A DNA stretch of 62,000 nucleotides, taken from the NCBI GenBank assembly GCA_002633005.1, contig NMRA01000065.1, positions 242,011 to 304,010 on the forward strand, read 5' to 3'. Positions 59,701-62,000 of the stretch are shown piece by piece. The stretch's first letter is position 1. Each line of letters starts with the position of its first letter. Under the pieces are notes generated by a model that saw nothing but the letters and a program-made list of their open reading frames with translations, did no database searches and was not told the DNA's origin. The stretch comes from Phoronis australis (taxonomy: Eukaryota; Phoronida; Phoronidae). Position numbers and translations under genes: made by a program.

Positions 59701-60309
59701 TTAAAGTCACTTTAAGGGTACAACACAATCATTTCCACCGTTTTTTACCATTTGAATTCGTATATGAACGGTCCTGTTGTGGCATATACTGTCGCACTCG
59801 ACACATATTGTAGCCCGGGAGACAATATATGTGGAGGGCGATAACATACATCACAACGATGCCTCGAGTCATTTACTACAGAACCACGCGCAGACGGGCC
59901 GAATGAGGCTCGTGTTCGAGTGAGCTATCAGTTTATTGATAACCTCGTGTGGTTTTAGTTAAGTACACTTTGCTTTGTTTGACTTCTGACGAAATGCACG
60001 ACTATTTTACCAGACCTTATATGATTTAAAATGCAATCTTAGGGTAAAACATTCTTGTGGCAGCACGTTTCGAGAATGCTTGCTAACTTCATTTGTGGGC
60101 AGCCTATAAACTTCTTTGTTTTTTGAAAGTTTGCATAATCTACATGTTGAGCTTTGCCTCAACATAATTCAATGAACTGTTGTCTTTCTTTCAGAAATTC
60201 TATGAAGGCAGACGACCGAGAAACACTTGCGCAAAGGAACATGGAAAATTCTATTGACATGAATAAAGAACTGGTGTTTGAAAATAAAATGTACGACTCG
60301 TTGGCTTGA
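38578..60309 (+). CDS. MAM/FN2 mucin-like type I membrane protein, 19 exons resolved, 5' end missing
   Basis: Spliced gene with CDS segments 38578-38733, 40516-40707, 41174-41332, 42953-43324, 43773-43967, 44350-44490, 44988-45161, 46404-46595, 49196-49354, 49955-52105, 53867-54058, 54287-54427, 55349-55522, 55836-56027, 56539-56697, 57170-57739, 58461-58604, 59545-59632 and 60195-60309, about 1,888 residues. Every intron up to the transmembrane exon is phase 1, as in shuffled extracellular modules; the last is phase 2. The exons give five MAM domains, three of them carrying an inserted FN2-like exon, two Ser/Thr-rich mucin-like segments, one TM helix and a short tail. MAM domains mediate adhesion and homophilic contacts in receptors and matrix proteins, so a surface adhesion or mucous-coat role is inferred. 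No signal peptide exon was found. The order is unlike meprins, RPTPs or zonadhesin, and I recognise no named orthologue. Confidence 0.9.
39628..39662. repeat. AATA/GAAA microsatellite
   Basis: Short tract of AATAAATAAATAAATAAAG followed by AAAGAAAG, in the first MAM-gene intron seen. Confidence 0.8.
40222..40410 (+). mobile_element. GC-rich-ended MITE, copy B, in a MAM-gene intron
   Basis: 189 bp from CATGCTCACCCA to GGGTGTGCGCATG with the shared GGCGAAGTGGGCAAAAAGG block and the following CTCAGAGA and GACAAAAGTCC. It lies in the intron between the exons at 38578 and 40516. Confidence 0.7.
40516..40707 (+). CDS. Exon: middle of MAM domain 1, with a GC donor
   Basis: 64 codons, phase 1 to 1. 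Starts GSYVSTRS and contains the hydrophobic strand LTLPLL, the third MAM cysteine in [11 protein letters not shown] and the closing ELW. The donor is AAG|GCAAGT, a GC-AG intron with an otherwise perfect consensus. No GT donor would keep the frame used by the equivalent exons at 46404 and 55836. Confidence 0.87.
41174..41332 (+). CDS. Exon: FN2-like module inserted in MAM domain 1
   Basis: 53 codons, phase 1 to 1. Four cysteines: CVFPFTYRG, then SC seven residues after the Tyr, then VC, then DC. The first half fits the FN2 pattern C-x2-PF-x-Y-x7-C. The usual WC is VC here, and the aromatic residues before the last cysteine are missing. Lies between the middle and last exons of one MAM domain. 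Confidence 0.85.
42545..42725 (+). mobile_element. tRNA-derived SINE, in a MAM-gene intron
   Basis: A box TGGCTTAGTGGG at 42554-42565 and a perfect B box GGTTCGAGTCC at 42597-42607, with a T-stem that pairs (GTGGG/CCCAT). The presumed acceptor arms are not complementary, and unrelated sequence follows, as expected for a SINE with a tRNA promoter. The 3' boundary is approximate. Confidence 0.55.
42953..43324 (+). CDS. Exon: end of MAM 1, linker, start of MAM 2
   Basis: 124 codons, phase 1 to 1. Begins KTLTGW and LPPGDY, then SIDDV and the closing SC of MAM 1. A Gly/Pro/Val linker of about 30 residues follows. MAM 2 then opens with [16 protein letters not shown] and DHTLGS. Because it joins two domains, it fixes the order and continuity of the array. 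Confidence 0.9.
43773..43967 (+). CDS. Exon: middle of MAM domain 2
   Basis: 65 codons, phase 1 to 1. Starts GYYVYIETS, has RARLLTP, the cysteine in [10 protein letters not shown] and GEFNVYYR. This is the ordinary MAM middle segment and differs clearly from the subtype at 40516. Acceptor CATTAG, donor AAAG|GTAAGT. Confidence 0.9.
44350..44490 (+). CDS. Exon: C-terminal third of MAM domain 2
   Basis: 47 codons, phase 1 to 1. Textbook MAM ending: [29 protein letters not shown] and a final cysteine. It follows the middle exon directly, with no FN2-like exon between. The acceptor ATTGAAG has a weak pyrimidine tract, but the frame and domain match leave little doubt. Confidence 0.88.
44988..45161 (+). 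CDS. Exon: N-terminal third of MAM domain 3
   Basis: 58 codons, phase 1 to 1. A short lead [13 protein letters not shown] precedes [17 protein letters not shown] and the RDHT turn. Closest in pattern to the opening exons at 38578 and 55349. Acceptor TTCCAAG, donor ACGG|GTAAAA. Confidence 0.88.
46082..46339 (+). mobile_element. GC-rich-ended MITE, copy C, in a MAM-gene intron
   Basis: 258 bp from CATGCACGCACCCGC to GCTGGGTGCGCGCATG, with runs of G near the left end and C near the right. Shares its core with copies A and B. It lies 65 bp upstream of the exon at 46404. Confidence 0.72.
46404..46595 (+). CDS. Exon: middle of MAM domain 3
   Basis: 64 codons, phase 1 to 1, the same length as the exons at 40516 and 55836. 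Starts [14 protein letters not shown], has [17 protein letters not shown] and MLW. This is the subtype that precedes an FN2-like exon. Acceptor CTGCAG, donor AGTG|GTATGT. Confidence 0.88.
47433..48146. mobile_element. Fold-back element with arrays of CAACGCG repeats, in a MAM-gene intron
   Basis: Ends form imperfect inverted repeats of about 40 bp (CAAAGGGCTCTTAAACGA on the left against CAAAGGACTCTTAAACGA from the right). The left half holds about nine copies of ATCAACGCG-like motifs, each followed by a TAGTTTT or CACTTTT tail. The right half holds about five in reverse orientation. A longer unit with ACGATC(G/A)TTGTTCTGAT occurs twice on the left and once, inverted, on the right. No ORF. Typical of foldback or miniature elements; target duplication not determined. 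Confidence 0.75.
49196..49354 (+). CDS. Exon: FN2-like module inserted in MAM domain 3
   Basis: 53 codons, phase 1 to 1. The best FN2 match of the three: [15 protein letters not shown] fits C-x2-PF-x-Y-x7-C, and nine residues later comes WC as in FN2. The segment after WC is Ser/Thr-rich and lacks the aromatic residues normally before the fourth cysteine. Acceptor TCTTACAG, donor CCCG|GTAAAG. Confidence 0.88.
49955..52105 (+). CDS. Giant exon: end of MAM 3, mucin-like segment, start of MAM 4
   Basis: 717 codons in one exon, phase 1 to 1. It opens with [17 protein letters not shown] and [12 protein letters not shown], closing MAM 3 near 50103. Residues coded from about 50104 to 51970 form a mucin-like segment of some 620 residues, dominated by Ser, Thr and Pro with almost no cysteine. 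Such segments are usually heavily O-glycosylated and extended; that is inferred from composition. The last 45 codons start MAM 4 with [18 protein letters not shown] and DHTTQS. No obvious long tandem unit is visible in the mucin part, unlike many secreted mucins. Confidence 0.92.
52340..53530. mobile_element. Fold-back element with GTCCATTT repeats, in a MAM-gene intron
   Basis: A 17-bp perfect inverted repeat, CATTATGTCCATTTTTG at 52410-52426 with its complement at 53288-53304, is flanked by further copies of TGTCCATTT on the left and AAATGGACA-like motifs on the right. The arms enclose about 860 bp, including the tRNA-like cassette at 53020-53203 and a small ORF with no recognisable product. 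Outer boundaries are approximate. Confidence 0.6.
53020..53203 (+). mobile_element. tRNA-like cassette bounded by exact 16-bp inverted repeats
   Basis: TATCTAATAAACACAG at 53020-53035 is exactly complemented at 53188-53203. Between them 53104-53175 resembles a tRNA: A box TAGCTCAGTGG at 53113-53123 and a degenerate B box GGTGCGATTCC at 53157-53167. The acceptor arms do not pair, so it is a SINE-type head rather than a working tRNA. Confidence 0.55.
53867..54058 (+). CDS. Exon: middle of MAM domain 4
   Basis: 64 codons, phase 1 to 1. [28 protein letters not shown] and GELIVFYRE make it the counterpart of the exon at 43773, with one codon fewer. Acceptor TTTACAG, donor AGTG|GTAATT. Confidence 0.9.
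54287..54427 (+). CDS. Exon: C-terminal third of MAM domain 4
   Basis: 47 codons, phase 1 to 1, the same length as the exon at 44350. [30 protein letters not shown] and a closing cysteine. Uninterrupted MAM subtype; the preceding intron is only 228 bp and holds no FN2-like exon. Confidence 0.9.
55349..55522 (+). CDS. Exon: N-terminal third of MAM domain 5
   Basis: 58 codons, phase 1 to 1. A lead of about 13 residues, then [18 protein letters not shown] and DHTTRS. Same length as the exon at 44988, supporting duplication of a whole unit. Acceptor TTATCAG, donor GCAG|GTAATA. Confidence 0.88.
55836..56027 (+). CDS. Exon: middle of MAM domain 5
   Basis: 64 codons, phase 1 to 1. Starts [10 protein letters not shown], has LFLPKLS and [11 protein letters not shown], and ends in QWKYSG. 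It belongs to the subtype that precedes an FN2-like exon. Acceptor TTTTTTTAG, donor TCAG|GTAACC. Confidence 0.88.
56160..56445. repeat. CAT/CGT trinucleotide tract filling an intron
   Basis: Imperfect ATC/GTC repeats over about 285 of the 511 bp of the intron between the exons at 55836 and 56539. Ser- or Met/Thr-rich ORFs on either strand are artefacts of it. Confidence 0.88.
56539..56697 (+). CDS. Exon: FN2-like module inserted in MAM domain 5
   Basis: 53 codons, phase 1 to 1, the same length as the other two FN2-like exons. CVFPFLHQG, then RC and YWC with family spacing, then DC. His replaces the usual Tyr after PF. The donor C|GTGAGT splits an Arg codon where the sister exons split Gly. 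Confidence 0.86.
57170..57739 (+). CDS. Exon: end of MAM 5 and start of the mucin-like stalk
   Basis: 190 codons, phase 1 to 1. [17 protein letters not shown] and [12 protein letters not shown] close MAM 5. The remaining 140 or so residues are Ser/Thr-rich with Lys and Pro, typical of an O-glycosylated juxtamembrane stalk. Acceptor TTTGCAG, donor AACG|GTAAAA. Confidence 0.88.
57932..58094. mobile_element. Short MITE with CAGGGGCGGATCCAGG-type ends, in a MAM-gene intron
   Basis: 163 bp. Starts CAGTGCCGGATTTAGGGGG and ends CCTGGATCCGCCCCTG, imperfect inverted repeats of a terminal type seen in many animal hAT-like miniature elements. A C run of over ten bases lies inside. I could not confirm an 8-bp target duplication. 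Confidence 0.5.
58461..58604 (+). CDS. Exon: continuation of the mucin-like stalk
   Basis: 48 codons, open in phase 1 to 1, rich in Ser, Thr and Gln. Acceptor GTTTTCAG, donor CAAG|GTCATT. No domain motif, but the frame, phase and composition fit between the stalk and TM exons. It could be alternatively spliced, since skipping it keeps the frame. Confidence 0.65.
59545..59632 (+). CDS. Exon: transmembrane helix
   Basis: Phase 1 to 2. A helix of roughly 23 residues, rich in Gly/Ala then Val ([14 protein letters not shown]), is followed at once by the basic stop-transfer RKR. Acceptor TTTTAG, donor CG|GTAAGT. It makes the product a type I single-pass membrane protein. Confidence 0.88.
60195..60309 (+). 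CDS. Exon: cytoplasmic tail and stop codon
   Basis: Starts in phase 2 after CTTTCAG and ends at TGA 60307-60309. It codes about 37 tail residues, largely charged, ending [13 protein letters not shown] fits the YxxPhi sorting motif and also a single YxxL. Splicing of the Arg codon across the intron keeps the basic stop-transfer cluster intact. Confidence 0.85.
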
Positions 60310-60477
60310 TGAGAGCACCACCTGGGCAAAACGTAATTGGAGGAATACATGTACTTGTCCTGTGTTTGAATGGGGTTTACATGTACATGGGTGAATCCAG
60401 AATTTCCAATTAGGGGGGCCAGGGCAGAGTGTTAGCCAGTATTTTGCCCGTCAGATATTCGCAATCCTGAACTGCTA

Positions 60478-60483
60478 AATAAA
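60478..60483 (+). terminator. Candidate poly(A) signal of the MAM gene
   Basis: AATAAA about 170 bp after the stop codon of the MAM gene, the first canonical hexamer downstream. Further AATAAA near 60734 is an alternative, but it falls in the LINE remnant. Confidence 0.4.
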
Positions 60484-60629
60484 ATCTGCCCCCCCCCAAA
60501 TCGGCCACATGTATAGCTAAATCATAGACGCGTCGTTGACAAGGTTTCTTTTGTAATTCGCTGACTTTTCTTGTGATCTTAGTTAAATGTCTTCATAGCT
60601 AATACTTCCACTAATTACTTCAATTAATG

Positions 60630-61080
60630 TTCTATGAACCTGCCCACTTTTAGAATATTGTGATGTTGTTTGGGGCTCTTGTAATAATGGTATCAGATAC
60701 CATTTACAAATAATGCAAGAAATATTTTGAAGCCAAATAAATTGATAAATATCGACTCTGTGTACTAGTATTCCATCTCTTTGGGCTGGCTAAAACTGGA
60801 TGTGGGTATACAATGTACTAGATTACCATGTGTGTTAAGCTATGTTCAAGTGTTTACATGACATGGCACCTGCAGTATCTTTGAGATGAAAATTAGTAAA
60901 GCAGACTCACAACAGAAATACTAAGTCTAGTGACAGAGGCATTATTTATATTCACAAAACCCGAACTAATTCTGACAATCACTCCTTTTTCCACTCTGGT
61001 GCCTTATTATGGAAATGTCCCAACGTTGGTCAACGTAATTCTATTGACAGTTTAAGGTCCAGGTACCTGGAAAATGTTAA
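60630..61080 (+). pseudogene. LINE reverse-transcriptase ORF, decayed 3' end
   Basis: One frame reads EYCDVVWGSCNNGIRYHLQI and, about 300 bp later, SFFHSGALLWKCPNVGQ and SIDSLRSRYLEN. These fit the conserved C-terminal region of CR1/L2/Jockey-type non-LTR reverse transcriptases (EYCxVVWG...LQ; YSGALLWNxLP...SLxxFK). Several in-frame stops, so it is dead. It lies directly after the MAM gene on the same strand. Confidence 0.65.
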
Positions 61081-62000
61081 TAATTTTGATAATTTAATTG
61101 TATTGCATTGTCTTTCATTCGTTTGCGTCAAATTTCTTGATAACATTTCAGTTGTACATGTTCATTCTTATACCATCATGTTAACTAGCTTTTTACTGCT
61201 TTCCTTTGATAAGGATCCAATGGGAGGCCAGTTGTATGACTGAAGAGAAGGTTTTATCCTAAATAAACATATCTTACGATAACAAAAAGGTATAGGTTTT
61301 TGATTTAGAACACTTACCGTTTTAAAATTCAGTTATTTTCAAATTACCATTTATTCAAATTAGATGAGGTAGCTTCTTGGCTTGGAAATGTGTAAGCAAT
61401 TCGTTTCTGCAATTGAGACAAGCGGTCTGCTCCTTGGAATGTGACGTAAAACTTAATTTAGACATCTGGGCTGAGTTGCATAAGGCTGCAAAAGTTATCC
61501 GCTGCATAAGTATGATTGTTGCACGACGTCAGGTGGATTGTTCAACAATAACAACGTGCCGCATGATAATGCGACGTCATTGTTGCTATACGGCGTATAA
61601 GTTTTATGCAACTGGTCCCTGGTCTTACTTTTATAGGCCAACATATGTGGTATTGTAAAACACTAAGTATTTGAGGCGACGTTGGTATTCATTTGTATTA
61701 GTATTTAGTATTTATTTATTATAGTGACAAGTACAATTAAAACAAACAGTTATAGGTATAACATTTTTAAGAAAGATAAGTACCAAGCCCAGTTGGTCTT
61801 ATTAGTCACTTTAACCACACAACTCAGATGTAGGCCTACCATAAATGTGTCGGTTTCTAAGTTCAAAACCAGACTTGATATATTTGGCAAATTGCCTAGG
61901 AAAATACTGAAATAACAGTTTTAACGTATCTAATCTACTGAAATCTACAAAGTTCGGGATTTGAAGTGAAACAGTATTAAACAGATTAGACCTCCATGAG
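61081..62000. other. Intergenic to window end, nothing supported
   Basis: AT-rich. A 93-codon frame at 61377-61658 has no ATG in good context and no domain. Confidence 0.5.

Overview
The window reads as nuclear DNA of an invertebrate animal, most likely an anthozoan cnidarian such as a stony coral or anemone. It is AT-rich, has long intergenic stretches and many decayed mobile elements, and carries one intronless peptide-type GPCR beside one long gene built from shuffled extracellular modules in phase-1 exons. The animal assignment is secure from the gene structures. The cnidarian call is an inference from gene style.

Layout. Positions 1-12,300 hold no gene I can defend. They contain a GC-rich MITE copy, decayed minus-strand coding fragments (about 4.9-6.4 kb) and a 1.8-kb segment present twice in tandem (7,536-11,108), with a single undetermined base exactly at the junction. 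From 12,300 to 18,300 there are isolated plus-strand exon-like starts and a 1,686-bp DNA transposon with TTAA target duplications, Kolobok/T2-type ends and a decayed THAP-like ORF. From 18,300 to 28,100 the sequence is mostly empty; it includes a trinucleotide tract, a 96-nt hairpin whose imperfect pairs are mainly G.U on the plus strand, and an inverted-repeat element with a 26-bp perfect palindrome. A single-exon class A GPCR lies on the minus strand (28,121-29,461). Positions 29,500-37,700 are largely featureless.

The centrepiece is a plus-strand gene of at least 21.7 kb (38,578-60,309). I resolved 19 exons encoding about 1,888 residues; the signal-peptide start was not found. It encodes a type I membrane protein with five MAM domains, two Ser/Thr-rich mucin-like segments, a transmembrane helix and a short tail. 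MAM domains 1, 3 and 5 are interrupted by a separate exon encoding a fibronectin-type-II-like (FN2-like) four-cysteine module, placed between the middle and last MAM exons. Domains 2 and 4 are uninterrupted. The order is MAM(FN2)-MAM-MAM(FN2)-mucin-MAM-MAM(FN2)-mucin-TM-tail. The embedded FN2 module and the alternation of two MAM subtypes are the most novel features of the window.

The introns of this gene hold several fold-back and miniature elements, two tRNA-like SINE heads, and a CAT/CGT trinucleotide tract filling most of one intron. After the gene, 60,630-61,080 is the decayed 3' end of a LINE reverse-transcriptase ORF, and the rest is unannotated. The GPCR and the MAM protein are both surface proteins, but nothing in the sequence links them functionally.
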